Below, piece after piece: positions 12,289 to 23,591 of a stretch of DNA of 64,000 nucleotides. Both the position numbers and the translations under genes were made by a program. This stretch comes from Prunella strophiata (Eukaryota > Chordata > Aves > Passeriformes > Prunellidae). The DNA lies in the NCBI GenBank assembly GCA_036583965.1, contig JAZBQD010000030.1:111453804-111517803 (forward strand), read 5' to 3'. Under the pieces are notes generated by a model that ran no database searches, was not told the origin of the DNA, and saw only the letters and a program-made list of their open reading frames with translations. Position 1 is the stretch's first letter; every line of letters begins with the position of its first letter.

Positions 12289-15200
12289 AACTCCTTTGCT
12301 AGGCTGACAGAGCTGAGAGGAGGGAAACTGAAGCAATTTGAAACCTTGTTAGAAATTTATGAAGTGCTAAAATGTTTTATTCCCAGAGGCTGGTTTGCCA
12401 GCTGTCACTGGTAAGCCATTCGCTGCCTGTGATAGCAGGGGGAGGCAGCAGGCCACAGCCAACACGAGCATGTACATCATTTGGCAGATTATACACTCTG
12501 TAATTAGCAGGAAGTAGAGTGAAACTAATTATTTTTCTCCTCAATTGGGCCAATGACATTTGAGAGGAGGACGGATGTGGTGCTGGATGGGGAAGTTGTG
12601 GAGATGCCACAGATCCCTCTTTGCCCCGCTCGCCGTGCTGGTGGTGACCCCACTTCCAGCTGGAAAAGCACCTCAGCCTGGCTCACAGCCTGTGGCCAGC
12701 AGGAGAAAAGCTGTGTGTTTGCTCTGCAAACCTCTCCTGCTCTGTGGGAATGATCCCTTTTGGCTGTGGAAAAGCTGGGCAGGGTTTGGTGTCTCGGGTG
12801 TCTCCTCCTGTATGGGGCAGGATGCAGGTCTTGAGAGAGGAGGTGCTTTTGTGGCCTCTCACTAAACCTCCAAAGGCTCCTAAAAGGCTGATTTGGCTAC
12901 AAAGTTCTATCCAGGAAAGTCTTTTTGTGACAAAGGGATAAGCAGTCTATTAGACTTTTTAGGTCTGATTTCCTGAACTAAAATGAAAATCTGTCTGCTT
13001 CCATCTTACAGTTCTCATTTGCAAGCAAGGCAGCCACCCCTTACCTGCACACATAAGCTGCAGCCTGGAAACCAGATCTTTTTTCTCTCCCCTCTAAGGC
13101 TGACCTTTAAAGTTCATTTCTATCTGTGCATTTCCAAGGGAAGACTTTCACAAGGTCACTTCAAAGACCTTATTATTTGAGTGGAGTCACTTGAAGTACA
13201 GTGCATGAGAAGCATACTGCTAGAATATGAACCACTAGAAAATGCATTAAGGGCATTTAGAAACACAAAAATAGCTGCTGCTTTCTGGCTTTAACACCAG
13301 GTGAGCTTCAGTGTTTTAAAAAACACTAGCTTTGGCTTTTAATTTTGTTTCTTTCCTATAGCCTGATAAAACTGCTGCTTTATATTTTATGTGCTGGGCC
13401 TAGATTCTGTTCTCCAACCTCATTTGGTTGGTCCTTTAATTAGACCAAGAAGTGTGTGCTGGCTTTTTATTTTACCCTTTTAAAAAAATCTACCTTTTCT
13501 ATTTTTCTGTTCCCCCACCTTCTATCTTGTGGTGGTCCCTTGAGTTTTGCACTGATCATATTCTAATGACAGTCCCTCAGTTCCCTCCCTGAGCAGATGA
13601 TTTCTGTGCCTAACTGCTGTTAAAGTTAGTAAAAGCTTAATGTGTGTAGCGTTATTATTTTCTTCCCCTCATTTGATTTCAAAGTCTTTTCTCTTCATTA
13701 TGCCAAAGAGGAGTGAGGAAGTTCTTTTCAGTGAAATGTTAAGACCAGGAAGAAGTGAGTGTTTATGTGTACTCAGGAAGGGAATTCAACAATAACAAGG
13801 CATTTTAGTGTCAGCTGTGTATAAATTAAAGTGGATGTTCCATGTAGACAATGCACATCCTTTAAGAATGAGCTATTTGTAAAAAATAGGGTGTTTTTTT
13901 TTCAAACAATCGTGTCTTTCTTAACAGCATTAGGTATTTCTTCAAAGTAACAATGCTTCTGTGTGAAAATTGTTAGTTTAGGTTGACTCTACATTGTGAA
14001 ATCACAAAGGAATCTGAGCTCCAGTTTGGAATGCATCAAATGGGTGATGCTGCATTTGCATGAGGATGATGTTTATGGGCCCTCAAAAGGCAGGAACTGA
14101 AAGTGTGCTTCAAGGCTCTTGACTTCTCCCTCTTTTCCTGCCAGCTCTTTGTGCACATCCTGACAAGCCTCGCTCATGGAGTGCCTGGTTTTCAGCTCCC
14201 AGTGTTTGTGTCACCACTGCTCACTCACAGGGTCCCCAAAGGAACCTTGGGGTTCTTCAGCAGTGTGGGCAAACCCTGTGTGAGTCCTGCTTCAGGCAAA
14301 AAATGGAGTTTTGTGTCACTCACATCATCTCTCAGACACCTTGGAATTCCTCAGGGTGCCCAGCCTGAGGTGCCTGGTGCTCTTTGTCACTTGGCTCCTG
14401 TCAGAGTGGTGGCCAGGCAGGGGCTGATCTTCCTGCAGCAAAGCTGCCCCTGAAATGAGGCAGTAACTCAGTGCAGGCATTGCAAAGCAGCCTTTCAAAC
14501 TCTGTGTTGTGGCAGCAGGATGGCTCAGTGCTTGCAGATCCTTTTGCATGACCAGAGGTGCATGTCCCCTGGCAGAAGGGGCCATACCCCAGTGGAAGTT
14601 TGCAGCTGCCTTAGTCCTTCCAGTAAATAACCATATAATTCTTACAGCTTTTGCCCATCTGCTTCCATTCCCCTCCTTTACACCAGCCCCAGATACTTCA
14701 TGCAGACCTGACAAGCAGTGTTGGTTCTGAGTATTTTTTCCTCTTAGATGGTTTCTCTCAGACTGCTTCTTGTGAGGGAACTTTCTGGTCTCTACTGCAG
14801 ACTGTTATGATGTCTGAGTAGATTTTCATCCCCTTATGGGACCAAAACATGCATTTGCAATTGTAATAAATACTGCTCTTTCTGAAAAATATTCTGTAAA
14901 CATATGTTTTCTTTAATAATGAGGTCTACAGCAAACCAACTGAGATTAAGGCTGTTTCATATATTTATTTATCTTTTATTGTTCTTGTACTTGACATGTT
15001 AATGAATCATCTCACCATTCTAATGAATGTTATCACACATAAGGTTTTCAGAAAGTCAGAATGTGGTTACTGAATCTGCTGTTTATTACCATTCTGGAAT
15101 CCCCATAAGCTCTTAATTTTTGTCATGAGTGTTACCTGTGTTTTGCTAAATCCAAATTTAATCTACAAATAATACCAATACTATTGTTAACTGTAAAACT

Positions 15201-15732
15201 GTACTTAGATATCAACCAAATAGAGATAATGTAGAGTGTTGTTTCCTGCTTGCATAGGCCTCCCTGGGAAATCTGGGCTATTTCCTTTCTGATAATTTTT
15301 AGTTACTTGCATGTAAGATCTGTTCTCCAAATGTAATATTTCAGATTGAAACACATGACATCATCTGAGTATAGGCAGCTGGGAAATTCAAACTGGGACT
15401 CACCATCCCCAAAGCACTCCTAGGACTCATCTGATATTTTGTGTATTTTTTAAGAGGGAGAAACTAATTATGCTTTTAACAGTTAAAAAAGACTCAGCTT
15501 GGTGTAGTGCTTGTGATCTGTGGGGCATAATTGGCTTTTCTCTTCTCCCACCAGATCAATTGCATTTGTTGATGAGTGAGTGATATGTACAGAATAAGGA
15601 TCCCAAGGAATATGGAATAAAGAAGTTATTTCCAGTCTTCTTAAGGAGAAGGAACTTAGAATTTAAGACTATTTTAAATCTCCTGTTGTAATCCGTTATA
15701 TCAACTGAACAACAAAAGCATCAGATTTCTCT

Positions 15733-16060
15733 ATCATGGAAGCACAGGATGGTTTGGGTTGGAAGGGACCTTAAAGATCATCCAGTGCCATGGCAGGGAC
15801 ACCTTCCACTGTGCCAGGCTGCTCCAGCCTGGCCTTGGGCACTGCCAGGGATCCAGGGGCAGCCACAGCTGCTCTGGCAATTCCATCCCAGCCCTGCCCA
15901 CCCTGCCAGGGAACAATTCCTCATTCCCAATATCCAATCTAAGCCTACTCTGAGTTTGAAGCCATTCCCTGTGTCCTGTCCCTCCATCCCTTGTAAAAAG
16001 TCTCTCCCCATCTTTTCCCTTGGCTTTGTGAACCCATGGCCCTGTTCTCAGCCTGCCCAG
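15733..16060 (-). mobile_element. CR1 LINE 3'-end fragment
   Basis: The + strand shows the reverse complement of a CR1 tail: ATGGTTTGGGTTGGAAGGGA, CTTAAAGATCATCCAGTGCC, CAGGGACACCTTCCACTGTG, then GGGATCCAGGGGCAGCCACA and a block like AAGCCATTCCCTGTGTCCTG. It is 5'-truncated, has no intact ORF2, and its 3' end lies at the low coordinate. Confidence 0.88.
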
Positions 16061-19000
16061 GCACATGCCCTGTGTCTGCACAGTGGCACCCATCTCACTG
16101 CTGGGGCATTGGTCTTTTAAATTATGTGAAAAACAGCTCTGATGTTTGTGTGCACCTTGTTCAGGATGGGGAGGTGCTGTGCTGGTGAGTGATGGGCTAG
16201 AAAAACCTAAAAATACCTTCTTGCTACTGTGGTTCTTCTGCAGGCTGTTCCTTACAGTGGCCTTTTGTTTAATTCAAACACAGAACCACTTTATTTTCCC
16301 ATTTTCAAGGCTGATATTCTGGGAGTCTAAAAAGAACACCTAAGCTCATGAAACCTGATACAAAGGTCAATTTATGCCCATCCTCCCCAACCAATCCTTG
16401 ATGTAATTAAATGTGCAGTACTTGAAGCTTACCCTACTTGCTACCCACTTTTTTTTTTGTTGTTGTCTTGATTAAACATGACAACAGATCAATGGGAGTT
16501 AAAACAGGCCATTAAAAATAGGCACAGGCTTAAGCCAAGTATTTGGTTTCACTACAGAATAATAAAACAACCCAAAATGTTTAGAGTGTTTTTAATGGGA
16601 CAAATCTAGATGTGAATTATATAGGGAATGGGATGGTTTGGTTGGACAGCATATTTAAAAAATTATTTTATTTTAAAGCCAGAAACCTTAGAACAATCCA
16701 AGAGGGATTTTACCAATCAGCTCATTGTATTGTTTTTTATTTTTCAGTTCATGAATGGAAATGGCTCAAGGTGATCATAATCAATAAAGTCAGATATCTT
16801 TCTTTAAAATCTGAGTGGAGAAAGGAAGAAATGGGAAGATGAAAAAATATTGCTGGATAAACCCCCACAATTTCTCTGCTACATCAAGTTCTGTAGTTAG
16901 GAAATGCAAACAGGCCCTAGGGATACCTTGGTATCAGTCTATGCCCTGGACTCAACTGGTGCTGCTGCACAATCTGATATTTCTACAGATTACATAAGGT
17001 TTTTTATTTGATTAGTGTGTCCTTTGTGTCCAGTCCCCTTCACATCAACTTGTGGGTGAAATAACATTTGGAAATCAGGATATTTTTTTGTCACTGAGTA
17101 CTCCTGGCCTTCTGTTTTATTTATTTTGCTCTTCTCATGTTACATTTTCAATGATGCAGTGAAATATTAGTAAGGCCATATCTGGGACTTGATCCCCTGA
17201 GAAATGTCAGATATAGAAACACCTCTATCAAAAACCTGTGCAAGACAATGGTGTTTGCAAACCTGCTGTCCTGATGATGGACAGAACTGACTGCTGCAGT
17301 TATCCTTTGAACTGGTCATAAAATTAAAGTATTTACAAATACATAGGAAATTTAAAAGCAGATAGAATTTTTTGTCTCTTGCTTCTGCTCTCTCATGATT
17401 TGCTGCTCAGGTTCATGGGAGCAAAGGAATCTTATTCCTCCTTCCTCTGCCTGCCTTTACCCCTTTAGTCAGGTTTGTGTGTCACTGGCACATCTGTTTG
17501 AGGTTACCTCTGTATCTTAGGTATAAATTGGTGTGTGTGATGGGGTAGCAGCCTCCAGTTGTGGCTTTCCAGTCTTAATATTGATACTTAACGCAGAAAG
17601 CAAGATTTAAAGGGTAAATATTAGGATTTTTGCCACACACAGCATGACCTCCTCACAATTCACATCCAGGCCACTGAATTTGGCTTGGGTTCTGTGTTTG
17701 CAGCAAAATCATCTGCTACAGACTCAAGCAAAGGCTGATGTTTTGGTAACCATTTGGAACCAACACAGAGTTAAAAAAAAAAAAAAAAAGTAGTAATATA
17801 TATGAGACACTTTAATTCCTGTTCATATTCCTATTCTAGCACAAATGTCATTAAATTGTAATAGTGATTACACATAATGACTACTTGATACTTTGATTTT
17901 GCTCAAAAGATCCCTTTTATCTCATCATTATTTACACTTTAAACTCTGCTTCAGAATCTACATGGCTGTCAATTTGTATGATGCACATACTTAATTATCT
18001 CTGATTAGGAGCAGAAGTGTGTGTGGGAGAAACTATTTTGCCAAATACAGTGATTGTATTAAGCCTTAAATATTATGGTTTAATGTGACTGATGAATGAA
18101 AAAGGTGTATTTTCAGCTTGGTGGAGTTGGCTCAGGAGGATGAGAGGTGAAAGGTGGATGCTGTGGTTTGGAGCCCCCAGGGAAGGTGATTTTTGTCTGG
18201 GTCTAGCACAGGAGATGCAGCTGGAACATTCCAAGAGGTACCAGCAACACAGGAAATAACAGAGAAAACATTTGCTTGAAACAGATTGTTTCAAGAAAAG
18301 GTTGAATTTTAAGACCTCTCTGCTCAGCATTTTCTTGTAGGATCCTTTATTATCTGCCCAGCCTCAAAAACTGAGTTTTAAAAAAAATAGTGTTGAGAAG
18401 GAGTAAGACTTACATGAGGAAAAGGAAATATTGAAAGTTAAGTTGGGATGTGATACAAACCAAAACAGGACAAACAAATGGATGATTTCAAATTTAAAGA
18501 TAGGGGGATTTGACAAGTGTGGGGGTAATTAGCAATAAATTCTCATGTAATTGGTGAGAATTTGTTTTCCAGGGCTGAAATCTTGAAGTAAAACCATGTT
18601 AAATCCTGCAGTCTTGGACAAAAAAGTGAAGGTGAAAGATAGTGAACCTAGAAAACTCCCAAATAACTTAAGTGTTTGAAAATGGGCATCTGGGACAAAG
18701 CATCTCAATCCCTAAGGAACTGATGCTAGAAAATGAATTTAAAATAACTTTTAACTTCTGAAAATGCCAGACATCAGATGTGTTCTTGCTGTTTTATTTT
18801 GGGTTCTTAATGTCACAGGTTTTTGTTGTCTTAAAGGACTAAGGCAGAGAATTATAAGTAATCAGGCCTTAAAGAACAAAGTTTTTTAGAACACATAAAT
18901 AAATGCAATACACTGGGGAAAGAAATCTGACAGACTTAGAAAAGGAAAGTTGTGCTTGGCAGATTATTACAGATTTTTTTTGAGGGAATCGAAGCAGGTG

Positions 19001-20443
19001 GGCAAGGAGAATGGAGTCAGTAAAACATAACTAGATCTTTAAAACAAGTTCATCAAAATGTCATATCAAGCAGTATGGAAGAAAGATGCCATGGGGTAAG
19101 AGAAGGTCCTCATGTAGATTAATGACAGGCTAGGAAAGAATTAGGAAACATATAATTGATTTTCCTGCTGGAGAAAAAACACTGTCAGTGATCTGTGCTG
19201 GTTCATGGGTTGGTGACATAAATGAACTGAGGAAGGTTATAAATATTAAAATGTTCTGATGGAACACTATTGAAGAGACCCCTAAAATGCACAGAAGTAG
19301 AGCTGCAAAGAGTTAGAGAGATCATGCAATAATGGGAATAAAATGGCAATTGGGGAAGAAAATGAGTGCAGAGCACTGCAAACAGCAAAGGTAATTCTAG
19401 TTATTTGTGTGATACTGGGCATAAAATTAGCTGTCACCACTAGGAAAGGATTGTGACAGACCTTCCCTAAACATCCTTTATCAGCCACTGCTGGAGCATG
19501 GGTGCTTGGACATTTGGAATAACACCCTATTCTATTGTTATACAAAAGAAAAGGTGATTTATTTTTTCTAAAAAAGAAACTGAACACTGAAGATTTTTCT
19601 TTTTTTTTCATTCTCTATGATTTATGTTGAATGTTGTCATCCTTCTCCCAAAAGTGATAACAAAATAAATGAGTTTGTGCAGTTACTCTTGAGGCTTGGT
19701 CTCTGTAAAATGTTCCCAAGGAAAACTGGAGGGGAACAGGTTTGTTTAGGCTGAGCTGACACCAGTGTGGTCAGAAATACCTTTCTGGGCTGCAAAAAGG
19801 TGCAAGGACTTCATTTTCATTGCACTTCAGTGAAAAGGTGATCTGGTTTTTTTTAAAAAACTATTGGAAAACACAGGAAAGGCCCAAGCTCAGTTTAGTC
19901 ACTGGTATTTAAGTGCTCAGATTTCAAGTTAATTTCAAAATATGCTGGTTTTTGCTTTTGGTCTTTGAGGCTTGTGGTTGCCTTGATGTGACACAGAAAT
20001 CCTGATGGGGGGAGCAAAATGGAAACCTGGATTTTCCAAGTAACAGCTCAGCAAGCTGTGTGCTTATTTTTCAGGCTAAACAAAGAGGTCTTCAAGGCAA
20101 TGTTAGGTGTTGTAATTTTGTCAAGAGCATATAATAAGGAAATCTATGTTATATACTCATTCTGTACCATCTTCATAATATTTTAATGCTATTTCTATTC
20201 CTCAATTGATTAACATGCTAAACGTGCCATTTCCAAACTGAATGCTTATCTTGGGATCATTCAGAATGTTGAAATACTCTTGGAAAACTTATTTTTGCAT
20301 TGGTAGTGTCTCCCCTCCCTTTTAGATGTGATATTAATATTGAGTGATGTTGTTTTAATTTATTTGGGATATGTTTAACTTCTACTTAAAACCTGTCCTC
20401 CTCCAGCAAACCCCAATTCCTGAGATCTTGTCTCCCACTGAGG
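16061..20443. other. Intronic sequence, nothing recognised
   Basis: AT-rich unique-looking DNA with a short A run at about 17773-17789. No exon, RNA gene or repeat family was recognised. Confidence 0.55.
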
Positions 20444-20506
20444 AAAAGAAATTCCTCATGGAATTTCTTTTATAGTATCATAAAATAGTCTATTTTATGA
20501 TACTAT
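20444..20506. repeat. Two abutting perfect inverted repeats
   Basis: 20444-20471 has perfect 12-bp arms (AAAAGAAATTCC and its complement) around TCAT. Starting at the very next base, 20472-20506 has perfect 16-bp arms (ATAGTATCATAAAATA and its complement) around GTC. The hairpins are too short to be typical microRNA precursors. Confidence 0.95.
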
Positions 20507-20947
20507 TAATATACTTTTTTTCTTTGTATGCTGTGTTGTATGAATTATACAGTAAACCCAAGACAAAGAGAGTAACACATTGCAGTTGTTAAGGTAGTGA
20601 TCATTCCATGAGTTGTCTGTTTGTTTTTTAAGAAACAAAAATAAATCCTGAAGACTTGTTTTGCACCTACCCTTTCTTAAAATCCTCTTTTGGTTTCCCC
20701 TTCAAGTGATAGGTAGAGTGAAAAATCTTGCTTTTTTGGTATTCCTTTTAATTAAGATTGCAGTAGCTTGTCATAGCTCTAGTCTTCTATAAAAATAGCC
20801 ATGGATGCAAGGGCATTTTCTTTTCCTTTAATTCAGTGAGATGCAAACAAAAATCAGTACATCATGGTGATCTTGAAAGCAGTTTAGGAAAAAAATGTGA
20901 GAAGCAACCAAATGATAATACTGCTTCTCATGTTCATTGTAAAATGG

Positions 20948-21190
20948 AACCATAGAATGGTTTGAGTTGGAGGGGAACTAAAAGCTCATCTCATTCCACT
21001 CCATGCCATGGCAGGGACACCTTCCACTGTGCCAGGCTGCTCCAAACCCAATGTCCAACCTGGCCTTGGGCACTGCCAGGGATCCAGGGGCCTCCCCACC
21101 CTCCCAGAGAAGATTTTCTTCCCAATATTTAACCTAACCCTGACCTCTTTCAGCTGAAGGCCTTTTCCTCTTGTTCTGTCACTGCATGTT
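20948..21190 (-). mobile_element. CR1 LINE 3'-end fragment
   Basis: This is a reverse-complement CR1 tail with AACCATAGAATGGTTTGAGT at the 3' terminus, CAGGGACACCTTCCACTGTG, GGCCTTGGGCACTGCCAGGG and a final block AGCTGAAGGCCTTTTCC. It is shorter and more diverged than the copy at 15733. Confidence 0.88.
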
Positions 21191-21474
21191 CTTATATTCT
21201 ATGTACACTTAAATTATGCTGGAATATTTGCTGTAGTATGTGAGTTACTCTCTGCCTCTGTCAGCCCTGGGTTTATTTTCATGATTAATAGAGCCAAATC
21301 ACTTTCAGATCCTACCAGCAAGTTCATTATTAAAATAGTAACTCTCTGAAACTTCTCTTTGCTCTGCAGCAGTGAGACTGCTCAGATCTGTTGGTGCTGA
21401 ATGTTTGTGCTGAACAGAATCAATTGCTATGTGGGTTTTGTGAGTTTCTCCTTATTTTCCTCCCTCTCCCCTTT

Positions 21475-21476
<2 letters not shown>

Positions 21477-21525
<49 letters not shown>

Positions 21526-21533
21526 TTTTTTGT

Positions 21534-21565
<32 letters not shown>
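21477..21565 (+). repeat. Poly(T) tract followed by (GTTTT)n
   Basis: About 48 consecutive T are followed by GTTTTTT and GTTTT repeats. It could be the decayed A-tail of a minus-strand retrocopy, but no source gene is recognisable in the 21566-21800 sequence. Confidence 0.9.
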
Positions 21566-22908
21566 GGATCATCCCCTGAGCAAGACAGGCAGCTGTGTCC
21601 TCCTCACTCCTGGGCTGGTGCTGGGTTTGGAGCTGGGGAAGGGCTGCCCTTGTTCTGCTGCTGTGACTCAGCCCCAGCTGAAATGACAGGCAAGCTGTCA
21701 GAAGGAATTCAGTCACACCCAGGGCTTGTCCCCACAGCTGGAAAAATCCAGCAGGGATTTTAGTGCAGCAAAATGTTTGAGACATGCTGTGTGTTCTGCA
21801 GAGGATTGAGAACCCCCATCAGACAAGGAAATCCAAATGCCAGGTGGATCTGTAGTCCTGGAGGGAATTCTAATCCACAGAGCCATTTCTAGATCCCTAG
21901 ATTAATGTTCAGGGGTGTGTGTTTTCTTGCCTGTGACTCTGGAATTTCTTCCATTCCTGCATTTTCATGTATCCTGACCTCTTCCCCTTCTGCGGATTTG
22001 GGGAATAAGGACTTGTTCTTGCATAAATCACCTGCAATTAACTTTGACATGAAAGAAGAAGAGGAATCATGGTGGGGAAATGGGGGACAGCAAACTTAAC
22101 ATTTCCAGAATGGAAGTGCTCTTATATCCCAATATTATATGAAGTTTGATGCAAAAAATAGCATCACATTAATATTAAATTCTGTCCTTGATGTGCTGGT
22201 GGTGATGGTGGTGAATTTGGACTGTTAAGACTACAGGCTCTGTTCAACATTTCCTAACTAGGAAATCCAGTAGGAATTCAGTGCTACTCCTCTCTTTAGC
22301 AATTTCTGGAAGAACTCTGTTTTTCAGGAAGTGCTACAAAGGTTCTCTGCTTATTATTCCCATGGTAGGCAGGTTTTGCATTTTCCTTTAGCAGGGACTC
22401 CATAATGTGGTACCTAAAAGGTGTCAGTGTTGGAAATACTGTGCCACCAAAGCTTTCACCTAATTCTCCCTGCATTTTCTTTCCACACCCAGTGTATTTA
22501 GCAATGCTTGTGTGATTTCTTGCAGTAAAACCTCATGTTTTGTATGCCCATGGCTGCCAACACATTTCAAATTCTCCTACTTGTCCATGCTGGAGGAGCT
22601 CACTGATGGTGCCTGGGTAGAAGCTGTGCAGGCTCAGCCAAACCCCAAACCTTCATTCTTAACTTTCCCTTGAGGAAATGTTTGGGTTTTTTTTTTCCTA
22701 AATGCATCCAAGAAAAACACTTTCCCCCCAAACTGGCTCAGTATGGGGGAAGAATGAGATACAACCAGGCATCATCCAGATTTCCACTTCTGTTTTCCTT
22801 TCCCCTTCTCTCCTCTCACAGTTTTGGTGCAGAGCTTTCTGTGGTGTATGTTCAGCCCCATTTTGGATTTACAGAAAATTTTAAGGCAGTCAATTTTCAG
22901 CTGTGACA

Positions 22909-22967
22909 ACAAAAAGGTTGGACTTGATGATCTTGAAAGTCTCTTCCAACCTTGTGATTCTGTGAAA
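22909..22967 (+). mobile_element. Short CR1 LINE 3' terminus
   Basis: About 60 bp of the extreme CR1 3' end remain: AGGTTGGACTTGATGATCTT, then CTCTTCCAACCTTGTGATTC and TGTGAA, matching the CR1 tail ending in a degenerate ATTCTGTG octamer. It is a severely 5'-truncated insertion. Confidence 0.8.
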
Positions 22968-23060
22968 ATTTGCATCCAGGTTGTAGGTGCAGGAGCCTGT
23001 GGAACTTGCCATCATTACTGGTGAGAGCTCCTGCAGGCTTCCTGAGGGCAAAAGCAGCAT

Positions 23061-23291
23061 TATGGAATCCTGGAATGGTTTGGGTTGGAGGGGACCTTAA
23101 AGATCATCTCACCTTCCACTGTCCCAGGCTGCTCCAAGCCCTGTCCAACCTGGCTTTGAACTCTTCCAGGGATCCAGGGGCAGCCACAGCTTCTCTGGGC
23201 ACCCAGTGCCAGGGCCTCACCATCCTCACATTAAAGAATTCCTTCCTAAAATCTCATCTAAATCTACTTTCTTTCAGATTGAAGCCATTTA
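23061..23291 (-). mobile_element. CR1 LINE 3'-end fragment
   Basis: This is a reverse-complement CR1 tail with AATGGTTTGGGTTGGAGGGG, ACCTTAAAGATCATCTCACC, CAGGGATCCAGGGGCAGCCA and TTCAGATTGAAGCCATTT. It lies about 100 bp from the + strand CR1 stub at 22909-22967, so two independent insertions are nearly adjacent and oppositely oriented. Confidence 0.88.
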
Positions 23292-23591
23292 GCTGATTTA
23301 TCTTTCATGGGCCACTTCTGTAGGTACTCAGGAATAACAGTGGTGTGGAACAACAGAGCTGAGAGGTTGAGGTTTAAAAATCCCTTGACATTTTTGGGGT
23401 TTTTCTCCTTCTTCAGTTTCCTAGCTGGGTGGTTGGCAGGGTTGTCTGCTTTGCTGAAAGTAGGGTTCACTCACTCACCACAATCAGAGCTCACCCACAC
23501 AAAAACCCAGGATAAGATCCTGTCCCTAAAGGGTGTCCTGGCTGTTCCCTGCATCCAAATGAAAGATCTTTCAGGCTCTAGGCTTGCATGA

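Larger units (their letters stand above)
5376..15732. other. Intronic sequence, mostly unique
   Basis: Apart from the poly(A) at 9230 and the C runs at 12259, I recognise no repeats. Modestly GC-richer patches occur at 8430-9040, 12550-12870 and 14100-14460, each with overlapping short frames on both strands and no domain or splice-bounded coding signature. The 11.8-12.56 kb part looks like possible conserved non-coding sequence. Confidence 0.5.

Noticed and set aside
21566..21785. Possible processed pseudogene ending in the A-rich tract (minus strand)
   Set aside because: No recognisable source gene and no target-site duplication; the T/GTTTT tract can be a plain microsatellite.
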